Shown here piece after piece: positions 22,835 to 32,860 of a stretch of DNA of 64,000 bases (the stretch's first letter is position 1; each line of letters begins with the position of its first letter). A model generated the notes under the pieces. That model was not told where the DNA came from and did no database searches. It was given only the letters and a program-made list of their open reading frames with translations. The position numbers and the translations under genes were made by a program. Source of the stretch: Streptantibioticus ferralitis (lineage in GTDB: Bacteria; Actinomycetota; Actinomycetes; Streptomycetales; Streptomycetaceae); assembly GCF_029223525.1 (NCBI RefSeq), contig NZ_JARHTQ010000001.1, positions 310,001 to 374,000 of the forward strand. The letters are read 5' to 3'.

Positions 22835-24946
22835 GTGACGCGCAGCGTGTACGTGACCGGCATCGGACGCGGCGACGGCCGCCAGGTCGTGGAACTGGGG
22901 GTCATGGAGCTGCTGACCCGCCAGGTCGACCGGGTGGGGGTGTTCCGGCCACTGATGCACGAGGGGCCCGACCGTCTGTTCGAGTTGCTGCGCGCCCGCT
23001 ATCGGCTCTCCCAGGACCCGGCGACGGTCTACGGCCTCGGCTATGACGAGGCCGCGCGGCTGCAGGCCGAGCAGGGTACCGACGAGTTGGTCTCCCAGCT
23101 GGTCGACCGCTTTCACGCGGTGGCCCGCGAGTACGAGTTCGTCCTCGTCCTCGGCTCCGACTACGCCGACACCCAGCTGCCCGCCGAGCTGAACCTCAAC
23201 GCACGGCTGGCCAACGAGTTCGGCGCCTCCGTACTGCCGGTCGTCGGCGGCCTCGACCAGAGCGCGGACTCCGTCGTCGCCGAGGTGCACAACGCCCACC
23301 GGGCCTACGCCGACGAGGGCTGCTACATCCTGGCCATGATCGCCAACCGGGTCGCCCCGGACGCCGTCAAGATCGCCGTCGACCAGCTCGGCAGCAGGCT
23401 GCCGGTCCCGGTCTACCTGCTGCCCGAGGAGCCGTCGCTGTCCGCGCCCACCGTGGCGCAGGTCGTCCAGAAGCTGCAGGCCGATGTGCTGCTCGGCGAT
23501 GACGCGGGGCTGGCCCGCAACGTGATGCACTTCGTCTTCGGCGGGGCGATGCTGCCGGCGTTCCTGCCCGCGCTGACCCCCGGCTGCCTGGTGGTCACGC
23601 CCGGAGACCGGGCGGACCTGATCATCGGCTCGCTCGCGGCGCACTCGGCGGGCGCGCCGAGCATCGCGGGTGTACTGCTCACCCTGGACGAGCGCCCCGG
23701 TCCCGACATCGTCGCGCTGGCCGAGCGGCTGGCGCCGGGCACGCCGGTGATCGCGGTGCCGGGCGGCTCGTTCCCGACCGCCGCCGAGCTGTTCTCCCTG
23801 GAGGGCAAGCTGACCGCGGCCACTCCCCGCAAGGCGGAGACCGCGCTCGGCCTGTTCGAACTGCACGTCGACACCGGCGAGTTGACCGACCGGCTGTCGG
23901 TCGCCCGCAGCGGCCGGGTGACCCCGATGATGTTCGAGCACGAGCTGATCGAGCGGGCCCGCTCCGGCCGTCGCCATGTCGTACTGCCCGAGGGCACCGA
24001 GGAGCGGATCCTGCGCGCCGCCGAGGTGCTGCTGCGCCGCAACGTCTGCGACCTGACCCTGCTCGGCGACCCGGGCGCGATCCGCAAGCGCGCCGGTGAG
24101 CTGGGCGTCAACCTCGGCCTGGACGTCGAGGACCACGGTTCCGGCGCGATCGCCCGGGTCGTGGACCCGCAGACCTCGCCGCTGCGCGAGAACTTCGCCG
24201 AGCTGTACGCGAAGCTGCGCGCCCACAAGGGCATGACGGTGGAGCTGGCGCACGACGTGGTCGCCGACGTGTCGTACTTCGGCACGCTGATGGTCCAGGA
24301 GGGACTGGCCGACGGCATGGTCTCCGGCGCGGTGCACTCCACCGCGGCCACCATCCGGCCCGCCTTCGAGATCATCAAGACCTCCCCGGGGGCCTCGATC
24401 GTCTCGTCGGTCTTCTTCATGTGCCTGGCCGACAAGGTGCTGGTCTACGGCGACTGCGCGGTCAACCCCGACCCGGACGCCGAGCAGTTGGCGGACATCG
24501 CGATCCAGGCGGCCACCACCGCCGCCCAGTTCGGCGTCGAGCCGCGGGTGGCGATGCTGTCGTACTCCACCGGCACCTCGGGTTCGGGCGCGGACGTGGA
24601 CAAGGTGCGCCGGGCCACCGAGTTGGTCCGCGAACGCCGCCCCGACCTGGCGGTCGAGGGCCCGATCCAGTACGACGCGGCGGTCGACCCCGCGGTCGCG
24701 GCGACCAAGCTGCCGGGCTCGGCGGTCGCGGGGCAGGCGACGGTACTGATCTTCCCCGACCTGAACACCGGCAACAACACCTACAAGGCCGTGCAGCGCT
24801 CGGCGGGCGCGATCGCGGTCGGCCCGGTGCTGCAGGGCCTGCGCAAGCCGGTCAACGACCTGTCGCGCGGCGCGCTGGTCCAGGACATCGTCAACACCGT
24901 CGCCATCACGGCCATCCAGGCCCAGGGCGACGCCGTCATCTCGTGA
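22835..24946 (+). CDS. pta: Phosphate acetyltransferase
   Basis: A 703-residue long-form phosphotransacetylase, interconverting acetyl-CoA and acetyl phosphate. N-terminal P-loop-like domain (about 1-200, VTGIGRGDGRQVVELGVMEL), central DRTGG domain (about 210-330) and C-terminal PTA/PTB catalytic domain (about 375-695) with VLPEGTEERILRAA, SYSTGTSGSGADVDKVR and LIFPDLNTGNNTYKAVQR. The GTG start is supported by the domain start. ackA follows directly, giving the canonical Pta-AckA pathway. Confidence 0.96.
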   Translation: MTRSVYVTGIGRGDGRQVVELGVMELLTRQVDRVGVFRPLMHEGPDRLFELLRARYRLSQDPATVYGLGYDEAARLQAEQGTDELVSQLVDRFHAVAREYEFVLVLGSDYADTQLPAELNLNARLANEFGASVLPVVGGLDQSADSVVAEVHNAHRAYADEGCYILAMIANRVAPDAVKIAVDQLGSRLPVPVYLLPEEPSLSAPTVAQVVQKLQADVLLGDDAGLARNVMHFVFGGAMLPAFLPALTPGCLVVTPGDRADLIIGSLAAHSAGAPSIAGVLLTLDERPGPDIVALAERLAPGTPVIAVPGGSFPTAAELFSLEGKLTAATPRKAETALGLFELHVDTGELTDRLSVARSGRVTPMMFEHELIERARSGRRHVVLPEGTEERILRAAEVLLRRNVCDLTLLGDPGAIRKRAGELGVNLGLDVEDHGSGAIARVVDPQTSPLRENFAELYAKLRAHKGMTVELAHDVVADVSYFGTLMVQEGLADGMVSGAVHSTAATIRPAFEIIKTSPGASIVSSVFFMCLADKVLVYGDCAVNPDPDAEQLADIAIQAATTAAQFGVEPRVAMLSYSTGTSGSGADVDKVRRATELVRERRPDLAVEGPIQYDAAVDPAVAATKLPGSAVAGQATVLIFPDLNTGNNTYKAVQRSAGAIAVGPVLQGLRKPVNDLSRGALVQDIVNTVAITAIQAQGDAVIS

Positions 24947-24981
24947 AGCCCGTGACGTCCCCGAAGGAAGACCCCACTCCA

Positions 24982-26184
24982 GTGACCGCCTCCCGCGTCC
25001 TCGTCCTCAACTCCGGCTCCTCGTCGCTGAAGTACCAGCTGCTCGACATGTCCCGCCCGTCGCCCGCCACCACTCTCAACGGAGCGGCTACGCCGCACGG
25101 CGACGATTCCGGCTCCCGCCTCGCCTCCGGCATCGTGGAGCGGATCGGCGAGGAGGGCAGCGTGGCCGACCACTCCGAGGCGCTGGGCGTGGTCTCCAAG
25201 GAGCTGCGGGCCCGGGGCCTGGGCCTGGACTCCCCCGAACTGGCCGCCGTCGGGCACCGCGTGGTGCACGGCGGCAGCCGGTTCACCGAGCCGACGCTGA
25301 TCACCGACGAGGTGGTCGCCGAGATCGAGAAGCTGGTGCCGCTCGCCCCGCTGCACAACCCCGCGAACGTCACCGGCATCAAGGTCGCCCGTGAGCTGCG
25401 CCCCGATCTGCCGCAGGTCGCGGTGTTCGACACCGCCTTCCACGCCACGATGCCGGAGGCGGCCGCCCGGTACGCCATCGACCGGGCCACGGCCGACCGG
25501 TACGGGGTGCGGCGGTACGGCTTCCACGGCACCTCGCACGCGTACGTCTCCCGGGCGACCGCCAAGCTGCTGGGCAAGGAGCCGTCCGAGGTCAACGTGG
25601 TGGTGCTGCACCTGGGCAACGGCGCCTCCGCCTCGGCCGTGCGCGGCGGGGTGTGCGTGGACACGTCCATGGGGCTCACCCCGTTGGAGGGCCTGGTCAT
25701 GGGCACCCGCTCGGGTGACATCGACCCGGCGGTGATCTTCCATCTGTCGCGGGTCGGCGCGATGGACGTCGACGAGATCGACGACCTGCTCAACAAGCGC
25801 AGCGGCCTGGTCGGGCTGTGCGGTGACAACGACATGCGCGAGATCGGCCGCCGAATGGCGGAGCGCGACGCCTCCGCCCAACTCGCCTTCGACATCTACG
25901 TCCATCGGCTGCGCAAGTACGTCGGCGCCTATTCGGCGGTACTCGGACGGGTGGACGCGATCGCTTTCACAGCCGGAGTGGGCGAGAATTCGGCCGCGGT
26001 GCGCGAGGCCGCCCTGCGTGGCCTCGAACCCCTCGGCATCGAGATCGACGCGGTACGCAATGCTGTGCGCGGCACGGTGGCACGGGTGGTCTCCACAGAG
26101 ACCAGCCGGGTCGCGGTCGCCGTCGTCCCCACCGACGAGGAACTGGAGATCGCACAGCAGGCCTACTCGCTGGTCCGCCCGTAA
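24982..26184 (+). CDS. ackA: Acetate kinase
   Basis: A 400-residue cytoplasmic kinase forming ATP and acetate from acetyl phosphate. Signatures are VLVLNSGSSSLKYQLL at the N-terminus, FDTAFHATMP with GFHGTSH (active-site His), and TPLEGLVMGTRSGDIDP. GTG 24982 is chosen with GAAGGAAG upstream; an in-frame GTG at 24943 overlapping the pta stop would add 13 residues and remains possible. It is co-transcribed with pta. Confidence 0.96.
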   Translation: MTASRVLVLNSGSSSLKYQLLDMSRPSPATTLNGAATPHGDDSGSRLASGIVERIGEEGSVADHSEALGVVSKELRARGLGLDSPELAAVGHRVVHGGSRFTEPTLITDEVVAEIEKLVPLAPLHNPANVTGIKVARELRPDLPQVAVFDTAFHATMPEAAARYAIDRATADRYGVRRYGFHGTSHAYVSRATAKLLGKEPSEVNVVVLHLGNGASASAVRGGVCVDTSMGLTPLEGLVMGTRSGDIDPAVIFHLSRVGAMDVDEIDDLLNKRSGLVGLCGDNDMREIGRRMAERDASAQLAFDIYVHRLRKYVGAYSAVLGRVDAIAFTAGVGENSAAVREAALRGLEPLGIEIDAVRNAVRGTVARVVSTETSRVAVAVVPTDEELEIAQQAYSLVRP

Positions 26185-26266
26185 ACCGGGCCGGAACGGG
26201 AGGCCTCCGTAGCGGGGCCACCCGGTAAATTCCGGACCGGAACAAAATATCGATAGGATCGTCCAC

Positions 26267-27697
26267 ATGCGCCGAGCGAAAATCGTCTGCACCCTGGGTC
26301 CCGCCGTCGACTCCTACGACCAGCTCAAGGCACTGGTCGAGGCCGGAATGAACGTGGCCCGTTTCAACTTCAGCCACGGCACCCACGCCGAACACGAGGA
26401 GCGCTACCACCGGGTGCGCAAGGTCTCCGAGGAGACCGGCCGCGTCGTGGGCACCCTCGCCGACCTGCAGGGCCCCAAGATCCGTCTGGAGACCTTCGCC
26501 GACGGACCGGTGGAGTTGGTGGCGGGTGACGAGTTCACCATCACCACCGAGGACGTTCCCGGTGACCGGCACATCTGCGGCACGACGTACAAGGGCCTGC
26601 CCGGGGACGTCCGGCAGGGCGATCCGGTACTGATCAACGACGGCAACGTCGCACTGCGGGTCATCGAGGTGGACGGCCCGCGGGTGCGCTGCCTGGTGGT
26701 CGAGGGCGGCATCATCTCCGACCACAAGGGCATCAACCTGCCCGGCGCCGCCGTCAACGTCCCTGCGCTGTCCCAGAAGGACATCGAGGACCTGCGGTTC
26801 GCGCTGCGGATGGGCATCGACATGGTCGCGCTGTCCTTCGTCCGGGACGCCAAGGACGTACGCGACGTCCACCGCGTCATGGACGAGGAGGGCCGCCGGG
26901 TCCCGGTCATCGCCAAGGTGGAGAAGCCGCAGGCGGTGGAGAACATGGAGGCCGTCGTCGCCGCCTTCGACGCGGTGATGGTGGCTCGCGGTGACCTGGC
27001 GGTCGAGTACCCGCTGGAGAAGGTGCCGATCGTCCAGAAGCGGCTGATCGAGCTGTGCCGCCGCAACGCCAAGCCGGTGATCGTCGCGACCCAGATGATG
27101 GAGTCGATGATCACCAACTCCCGGCCCACCCGGGCCGAGGCGTCCGACGTCGCCAACGCCATCCTGGACGGCGCGGACGCGGTCATGCTGTCCGCCGAGT
27201 CCTCGGTCGGCAAGTACCCGATCGAGACCGTCAAGACGATGTCCCGGATCGTCGAGGCGGCCGAGGAGGAGCTGCTCAAGCGGGGTCTGCAGCCGCTGGC
27301 GCCGGGGAAGAAGCCGCGCACCCAGGGCGGTGCGGTGGCCCGCGCCGCCGCCGAGCTGGCCGACTTCCTGGACGCCAAGACGCTGGTCGCCTTCACCAAG
27401 TCCGGCGACACCGCGCGCCGTCTGGCCCGCTACCGGGTGCCGGTGCCGGTGCTGGCCTTCACCACGGACGTCGCCACCCGCAACCAGCTCGCGCTGACCT
27501 GGGGCGTGCAGAGCCACCTGGTCAAGCACGTCGACCACACCGACGCGATGGTGGACCTGGTCGACCAGGAGATGCTGAAGCTCAGCGAGTACGACAAGGG
27601 CGACACCGTGATCATTACGGCGGGCTCCCCGCCCGGCGTCCCCGGCACCACGAACATGATCCGGGTGCACCACCTGGGCGGCGGCCGCCTGGACTAG
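26267..27697 (+). CDS. pyk: Pyruvate kinase
   Basis: A 476-residue pyruvate kinase making pyruvate and ATP from phosphoenolpyruvate. It starts MRRAKIVCTLGPA; FNFSHG, LADLQGPKIR, active-site Lys segment VIAKVEKPQAVENM and the metal-binding MVARGDLAVEYPLEKVP are all intact, with a C-terminal allosteric domain to residue 476. The gap to ackA is only 82 bp. A -10-like TAGGAT lies at 26254, very close to the start codon, so promoter assignment is uncertain. Confidence 0.96.
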   Translation: MRRAKIVCTLGPAVDSYDQLKALVEAGMNVARFNFSHGTHAEHEERYHRVRKVSEETGRVVGTLADLQGPKIRLETFADGPVELVAGDEFTITTEDVPGDRHICGTTYKGLPGDVRQGDPVLINDGNVALRVIEVDGPRVRCLVVEGGIISDHKGINLPGAAVNVPALSQKDIEDLRFALRMGIDMVALSFVRDAKDVRDVHRVMDEEGRRVPVIAKVEKPQAVENMEAVVAAFDAVMVARGDLAVEYPLEKVPIVQKRLIELCRRNAKPVIVATQMMESMITNSRPTRAEASDVANAILDGADAVMLSAESSVGKYPIETVKTMSRIVEAAEEELLKRGLQPLAPGKKPRTQGGAVARAAAELADFLDAKTLVAFTKSGDTARRLARYRVPVPVLAFTTDVATRNQLALTWGVQSHLVKHVDHTDAMVDLVDQEMLKLSEYDKGDTVIITAGSPPGVPGTTNMIRVHHLGGGRLD

Positions 27698-27801
27698 CTC
27701 CGGCCCAGCCGGCCTCAGCCCTGGCCAGCGGTCCCGGCCAGCCGGTTCCGGCAGCCGTGGGCAGCGGATTTTTGCCGGGCGACACGCCCGACCTAAGGTG
27801 A

Positions 27802-27829
27802 GGCCCGTCCGTCGGCAGACGGACGGGCC
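27802..27829 (+). terminator. Terminator after pyk
   Basis: A perfect 12-bp stem GGCCCGTCCGTC / GACGGACGGGCC with a 4-nt loop, 104 bp downstream of the pyk stop and upstream of the next gene. Confidence 0.75.
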
Positions 27830-27881
27830 ATCGCCTTGGTGATGCCGCTTTCCCCCGACGTATGACGCACGGAGTGTCCCC

Positions 27882-29129
27882 ATGGTCGACGTAGCCCCGC
27901 CGCCCGACAGTCCCGCCGCCGCGAGCGGGCCGGGGACCGAGGGAGCGGGCGAGGCGGTCGCCAGATGGCGGGAACGGCTCACCGAGCTACTGCGCCGCGA
28001 ACCGGTGACGATACGTTTCGTCCGCCGCGAGGCACTGAACGCGGCCGGCATCTACCTCGCGGTGTCGGCGCTCGCCTTCGCCCTTCTGCTGCTGATCTCG
28101 CACCACCTCGACTACGGCGTCGAGGAGGTCCTGCGCAAATGGGACAGCAAGAACTACCTGAGCGTCGCCGAGCACGGCTACCCCCACCACCTCAGCTATC
28201 TGCCCACCGGCATACCGTCCTGGTCCACACTCGCCTTCTTCCCACTGGTCCCCGGGCTGATAAGAGCCGTCCACCTGATGACCGGGCTGGGCTACCCGTA
28301 CGCGGGCGTGGTGGTCTCCTGGCTGGCGGCGACCACGGCCGCGGTCGGGGTGCACACCCTGGCCCGCTCGGTGGTGGGACGGCGCGCGGGGTATGCGTGC
28401 GTCGGGCTGTGGGCCTGCTCCCCGTACGCCTTCGCGCTGTGGGTGCCGTACTCCGAGGCCTGCTTCAGCGCGGCGCTGATGTGGGCGCTGATCGCGATCA
28501 TCGCTCGGCGCTGGGTGGCGGCGGGCGCGCTGACCGCGCTGGCCGGGACGATCCGGCCGACGGCCTCGGTGCTGGTCGGCGTGCTCGTGCTGAGCGCCGG
28601 GTGGGCGATCGCACGGCGCCGGGACGGCTGGCGGCCGTGGCTCGCGCTGCTGCTGGCCCCGCTCGGGCTGGTCTTCAGCTGGCTGTACCTGGGCAGCCGG
28701 GTGGGCCGGGTGGACGGCTGGTTCGAGGCGGAGAAGGCCTGGGGGCAGTCCTTCGACTTCGGGCACGGCACACTGCACTTCCTCAAGCAGGTGGCGACCT
28801 ACGCGCACATCGACATCCGCTATCCGGTGGTGCTGGCGCTGATCCTGCTGGTCGCGGTGGCCGTGGTGGCGCTGGCGATGGACCGCAAGGTGCCCTGGCC
28901 GCTGGTGATCGCGCTGGCCGGAGCGTGGGAGCTGATGTTCGGCACCCCGGGATCGCCGCTGTCCAAGCCGCGCTTCATGCTGCCGTTCCTGCCGATCCTG
29001 CTCCTGCTGGTGGCACGCCCCGTGGCCCGGTTGCCACGGCTGGTGCAGGCGTGTCTGTACGGTTGCGGCGCGGTGTTCGCCGGGTGGTACGCGGTCGGGC
29101 TGCTGATGCTGTTCAGGTGGTCGCCATGA
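27882..29129 (+). CDS. PIG-V-like GT-C mannosyltransferase family protein
   Basis: A 415-residue integral membrane protein with a cytoplasmic N-terminus and about nine helices. After TM1 it has the GT-C-type loop LRKWDSKNYLSVAEHGYP (acidic residue in the first external loop), then FFPLVPGLIRAVH, as in PIG-V-like mannosyltransferases using polyprenyl-phosphate-mannose. The neighbours at 29344 and 30453 could make the sugar donor. Acceptor unknown; catalytic activity is inferred from family only. Confidence 0.75.
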   Translation: MVDVAPPPDSPAAASGPGTEGAGEAVARWRERLTELLRREPVTIRFVRREALNAAGIYLAVSALAFALLLLISHHLDYGVEEVLRKWDSKNYLSVAEHGYPHHLSYLPTGIPSWSTLAFFPLVPGLIRAVHLMTGLGYPYAGVVVSWLAATTAAVGVHTLARSVVGRRAGYACVGLWACSPYAFALWVPYSEACFSAALMWALIAIIARRWVAAGALTALAGTIRPTASVLVGVLVLSAGWAIARRRDGWRPWLALLLAPLGLVFSWLYLGSRVGRVDGWFEAEKAWGQSFDFGHGTLHFLKQVATYAHIDIRYPVVLALILLVAVAVVALAMDRKVPWPLVIALAGAWELMFGTPGSPLSKPRFMLPFLPILLLLVARPVARLPRLVQACLYGCGAVFAGWYAVGLLMLFRWSP

Positions 29130-29343
29130 GGCGATCCGGTGAAGACTCCTTTAATTCCGGTGAGAACTCTCTCAGACCGGCCGCGTGTCCCGGCCACCCA
29201 TAGCGCCGTTCACTACGATGCCCGGCACGTTGTTCCACGCGGTGTCACGACCGACCGGCCGCCCCTCGTGGACATCCCCCAACAAAGGCGTAGGTAGTAT
29301 CCCTACCCGTCCGTCGACCCGTAAGTGATTGAGGTACTAGTCA

Positions 29344-30423
29344 GTGGAAGCGATCCTCCTGGTCGGCGGGAAGGGTTCCCGTCTGCGCCCCGTCACGGAA
29401 TACACGCCCAAGCCGATGGTTCCGACCGCCGGTGTCCCGTTCCTGGCGCACCAGCTCGCCAAGGCCCGGGCCGCGGGCGTCACCCACGTGGTGCTCGCCA
29501 CCTCCTACCTGGCCGAGGTCTTCGAGCCGTACTTCGGTGACGGCGCGGACCTGGACCTGCGCATCACGTACATCCACGAGAACGAGCCGCTGGGCACCGG
29601 TGGCGCGATCCGCAACGCGGCCGACGCGCTGACCTGCGGCCCCGACGAGCCGGTGCTGATCTTCAACGGTGACATCCTCACCGGCCTGGACATCGCCGGT
29701 CTGGTCGACAGCCACCGTGCGGCCGGAGCCGATGTCTCGCTGCACCTGACCCGGGTCGAGGACCCCAGCGCCTTCGGCCTGGTCCCCACCGACGAGACCG
29801 GGCGGGTGCTGGCGTTCACAGAGAAGCCGCAGCGCCCCGAGGAGATCGTCACCGACCAGGTCAACGCCGGTTGCTACGTCTTCCGCCGCTCGGTGATCGA
29901 CACCATCCCGGCGGGCCGGGTGGTCTCCGTGGAGCGCGAGACCTTCCCCGGGCTGCTGGAGTCCGGTGCGCATCTGCACGGTGTGGTCGACCAGACGTAC
30001 TGGCTGGACCTCGGCCGTCCGGCCGCGCTGATCCAGGCCTCCGCGGATCTGGTCCGCGGCGTCGTACGGTCCCCCGCGCTGCCCGGGAAGACCGGTGAGT
30101 ACCTGGTGCTGCCGGGAGCCACCGTGGAGGACGGTGCGAAGCTGTCCGGTGGAACTGTCGTGGGCGCCGGTTCGTTCATCGCGGCGGACGCGGTGGTCGA
30201 GGGCTCCATCGTGCTGGACGGCGCCCGTGTCGAGGCCGGTGCTCAGGTGCGTGCCTCCTTCGTGGGCGCCGGTGCCCGTGTCGGCTCGCGTACCGTACTG
30301 GACAACGCCGTGATCGGAGACCGGGCCGAGGTCGGCGAGGACAACGAACTGCAGGGCGGAGCGCGAGTGTGGTGCCACTCGACGCTTCCCGACGCCGCGA
30401 TCCGCTTCTCTCCGAAGCCCTGA
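29344..30423 (+). CDS. NDP-sugar pyrophosphorylase (mannose-1-phosphate guanylyltransferase-like)
   Basis: A 359-residue two-domain enzyme making an NDP-sugar from NTP and sugar 1-phosphate. The N-terminal nucleotidyltransferase (about 1-240) carries the signature LVGGKGSRLRPVTEYTPKPM, LGTGGAIRNA, metal-binding FNGDIL and FTEKP. The C-terminal left-handed beta-helix (about 260-350) shows hexapeptide repeats (VVGAGSFIAADAVVEGSIVL). Length and sequence fit actinomycete GDP-mannose pyrophosphorylases; a glucose-1-phosphate enzyme is the alternative. It is followed 29 bp later by a mannosyltransferase-like gene. Confidence 0.85.
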   Translation: MEAILLVGGKGSRLRPVTEYTPKPMVPTAGVPFLAHQLAKARAAGVTHVVLATSYLAEVFEPYFGDGADLDLRITYIHENEPLGTGGAIRNAADALTCGPDEPVLIFNGDILTGLDIAGLVDSHRAAGADVSLHLTRVEDPSAFGLVPTDETGRVLAFTEKPQRPEEIVTDQVNAGCYVFRRSVIDTIPAGRVVSVERETFPGLLESGAHLHGVVDQTYWLDLGRPAALIQASADLVRGVVRSPALPGKTGEYLVLPGATVEDGAKLSGGTVVGAGSFIAADAVVEGSIVLDGARVEAGAQVRASFVGAGARVGSRTVLDNAVIGDRAEVGEDNELQGGARVWCHSTLPDAAIRFSPKP

Positions 30424-30452
30424 GGTCGCGGCCCGATAGAGAAGACCACTCA

Positions 30453-31277
30453 ATGACGACGACGACCCCCCAGGCAGTCCCGACCACCGCCGCGCTGCGT
30501 CGGCCGGTACAGCTCCCGCCGGAGTGGAGCGGCATCCCGCTGACCGTGGTGATGCCCACGTACAACGAGGCCGAGAACCTGCCCGGGATGGCCGAGAAGC
30601 TGATGGCGCTCGACCTGCCGGGACTGCGGCTGCTCGTGGTGGACGACAACAGCCCCGACGGCACCGGCGAGGTCGCCGAGCGGCTGGCCGAGCAGTACAA
30701 CGAACCGGACCGCACCCGCATCTCGGTGCTGCACCGCACCGCCAAGGACGGCCTCGGCCGCGCCTACGCGGCGGGCATGGACCAGGCGGTCGCGGACGGC
30801 GCGCAGTACGTGCTGCAGATGGACGCCGACGGCAGCCACCCGGTCGAGTACGTTCCGCAGATGCTGGGTACGGCGCTGGCCACCGGCGCCGGGTTCGTCG
30901 TCGGCAGCCGCTATGTCTGCGGCGGTCGGCTCGCGGAGGAGTGGGGCCTGCACCGCAAGCTGCTCTCCCGCTGGGCCAACGCCTATGTGAGCACGGTGCT
31001 GCGCACCGGGCTGCGCGATGTGACCGCGGGCTTCGCCATGTGGCGGGCCGACACGGTCACCGAGATGCGGCTGTCCGAGGTGCGCAGCAACGGCTACAGC
31101 TTCCAGGTGGAGCTCAAGTACCAGGCGGTGCGTGCCGGTTACACGGGTGTCGAGATCCCGATCCACTTCGAGGAGCGGCAGATCGGCGCCTCCAAGATGA
31201 CCATGGCCGTGCAGCTCGAGTCGGCGGTCCTGCCCTGGCGTCTGCGACTGGACTCTTCGCGTGCCCGCCGCGGCTGA
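30453..31277 (+). CDS. Polyprenyl-phosphate mannosyltransferase-like GT2
   Basis: A 274-residue GT2 enzyme like dolichol-phosphate mannose synthase. It has VVMPTYNEAENLPGM at about 32, VVDDNSPDGTG at about 64, the metal-binding MDADGSH at about 127, GSRYVCGG, and HFEERQIGASKM typical of the family. There is no C-terminal membrane domain, so it would be peripheral. The ATG at 30453 is used. It overlaps the next membrane-protein gene by 17 nt. Product is probably polyprenyl-phosphate-mannose, the donor for GT-C enzymes. Confidence 0.88.
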   Translation: MTTTTPQAVPTTAALRRPVQLPPEWSGIPLTVVMPTYNEAENLPGMAEKLMALDLPGLRLLVVDDNSPDGTGEVAERLAEQYNEPDRTRISVLHRTAKDGLGRAYAAGMDQAVADGAQYVLQMDADGSHPVEYVPQMLGTALATGAGFVVGSRYVCGGRLAEEWGLHRKLLSRWANAYVSTVLRTGLRDVTAGFAMWRADTVTEMRLSEVRSNGYSFQVELKYQAVRAGYTGVEIPIHFEERQIGASKMTMAVQLESAVLPWRLRLDSSRARRG

Positions 31278-32826
31278 GCACGCCACGGCGGGGCCGGGCA
31301 GACCGACCGGGCGCATAGCGCGCCTGGGCCGGTCTGCCCGGACGCGCTGGCAGGACACCAGCCTGCTGGAGAAGGCGGTGGCCGCCGCCGCACTGCTGGT
31401 CGTCGTACTGCTCGCGCTGATGGTGGTGAAGCTGCCGTGGGCGGGCGATCTCGGAATCCACGCCGCCACCGTCGAGCGGCTCCGGCATGACCTCGGCAAT
31501 CCGGGCGATCCGCTGGTCAAGGCGGACGTCAACAGCCCGTACTACTCGCCGTGGATGCTGTTCCTGGCGCTGGTCGCGAAGGTCAGCGGAGCGACCACGT
31601 TCCACGTCCTGCATCTCGCCGCCGCCATCAACCTCGTTCTACTGATCACCGGTATCCGGCAGTTCGTCCGTACGCTCACCACGCGGCCGGCCGCGGTGCC
31701 GCTGGCGATCCTGTGCGTCACGCTGCTGTACGGCTGGGAGCTGTTCACCTGGAGCGGCTTCCCCGGGGCCACCTCGCTGGCGCTGTGCATCGCCTACCCC
31801 AGTACGTTCGCGCTGGGAGTGGCGTTCCACCTGTGGGCGCTGCTGCGTACCGCGCTGTCCAGGGACTGGGGATGGCTGCCGTACCTCGGGCTCGGCGCGC
31901 TGCTGGCGGTGGTACTGCTCAGCCACCAGTTCACCGGTGTGGTGACCGTGCTGGGGCTGCTGGCGATACTGCTCGGCGCGCGGCCCTGGCCGGGCCGTGC
32001 GGTGTGGTTGCGGATCGCCGCGGCCGTGGCGCTGTCGCTGGTGATCGTGCTGGCCTGGCCGTACTACTCGTTCTTCTCCCTGCTCAGTGTCGGCGGCCTG
32101 GAGGAGATCCACCGGCCGCTCTACGACCACCTGGTCTCGCGGTTCGGCCTGCTGTCGCTGGGGATCGTGGCACTGGCGCTGCGGTTCCGGCGGGACCGGC
32201 GCGATCCGCTGGCGCTGTTCTTCGCCTTCGGCGCGCTGGTGTACGCGCTCGGCGGGCTGACCCAGCACTGGTCGTACGGCAGGGTGCTGCCCGCGCTGTT
32301 CGTCTCCGCCCAGGTCGCCCTGGCGGTCGAGCTGGCGGGCGAGTCCGGGCGCCGGGTACGCCGGGTCCTGGTGCCGGTGACCGCCGTGGCGCTGCTGGTC
32401 GGCTGCTGGTCGCAGGCGGGGGCGCTCAGCTACGTGATGTCCACGCGCTCGATCCCGGTGGTGCGCAGCGCCCCGACCCAGCATGAGTGGGGCGGCTACG
32501 AGTGGATCACGCCGTATGTGAAGTACGGCGACGTGATCATGACGAAGGACTACTTCGCGCTGCGGCAGAGCCCGGCGTACGGCCCGTACACCGTCGAGCC
32601 CGGTTACCCGGACTTCTTCCTCAAGGACGAGGCGCAGCGGACGAAGGACACCAAGGCGTTCTTCGCCAGGAACACCTCGCGCGACGAGCGGTTGAGGTTG
32701 CTGCGCAAGTACGACGTGCGGTGGGTGATCCAGTTCCGTAGCGACGGGGGCTTCGCGCCCGGCGACCCCGCGCTCCGGGCGGTGGCCTCCGGCCCGGATG
32801 GCGAGAAGCTGCTGAAGGTGGTCTGA
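31261..32826 (+). CDS. GT-C-like integral membrane protein
   Basis: A 521-residue polytopic protein with about eleven helices. An acidic loop after TM1 (LPWAGDLGIHAATVERLRHDL) and NSPYYSPWMLFLALVAKVSG are GT-C-like; the soluble C-terminal part (about 400-521) contains EWGGYEWITPYVKYGD. The GTG start lies inside the end of the mannosyltransferase-like gene, so translation is coupled. It may use lipid-linked mannose to glycosylate a surface polymer or protein. I cannot assign a specific family. Confidence 0.65.
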   Translation: MPAAAEHATAGPGRPTGRIARLGRSARTRWQDTSLLEKAVAAAALLVVVLLALMVVKLPWAGDLGIHAATVERLRHDLGNPGDPLVKADVNSPYYSPWMLFLALVAKVSGATTFHVLHLAAAINLVLLITGIRQFVRTLTTRPAAVPLAILCVTLLYGWELFTWSGFPGATSLALCIAYPSTFALGVAFHLWALLRTALSRDWGWLPYLGLGALLAVVLLSHQFTGVVTVLGLLAILLGARPWPGRAVWLRIAAAVALSLVIVLAWPYYSFFSLLSVGGLEEIHRPLYDHLVSRFGLLSLGIVALALRFRRDRRDPLALFFAFGALVYALGGLTQHWSYGRVLPALFVSAQVALAVELAGESGRRVRRVLVPVTAVALLVGCWSQAGALSYVMSTRSIPVVRSAPTQHEWGGYEWITPYVKYGDVIMTKDYFALRQSPAYGPYTVEPGYPDFFLKDEAQRTKDTKAFFARNTSRDERLRLLRKYDVRWVIQFRSDGGFAPGDPALRAVASGPDGEKLLKVV

Positions 32827-32860
32827 GGGGGTTTTGGGGGCTCCGCCTCCAAACCCCCTT

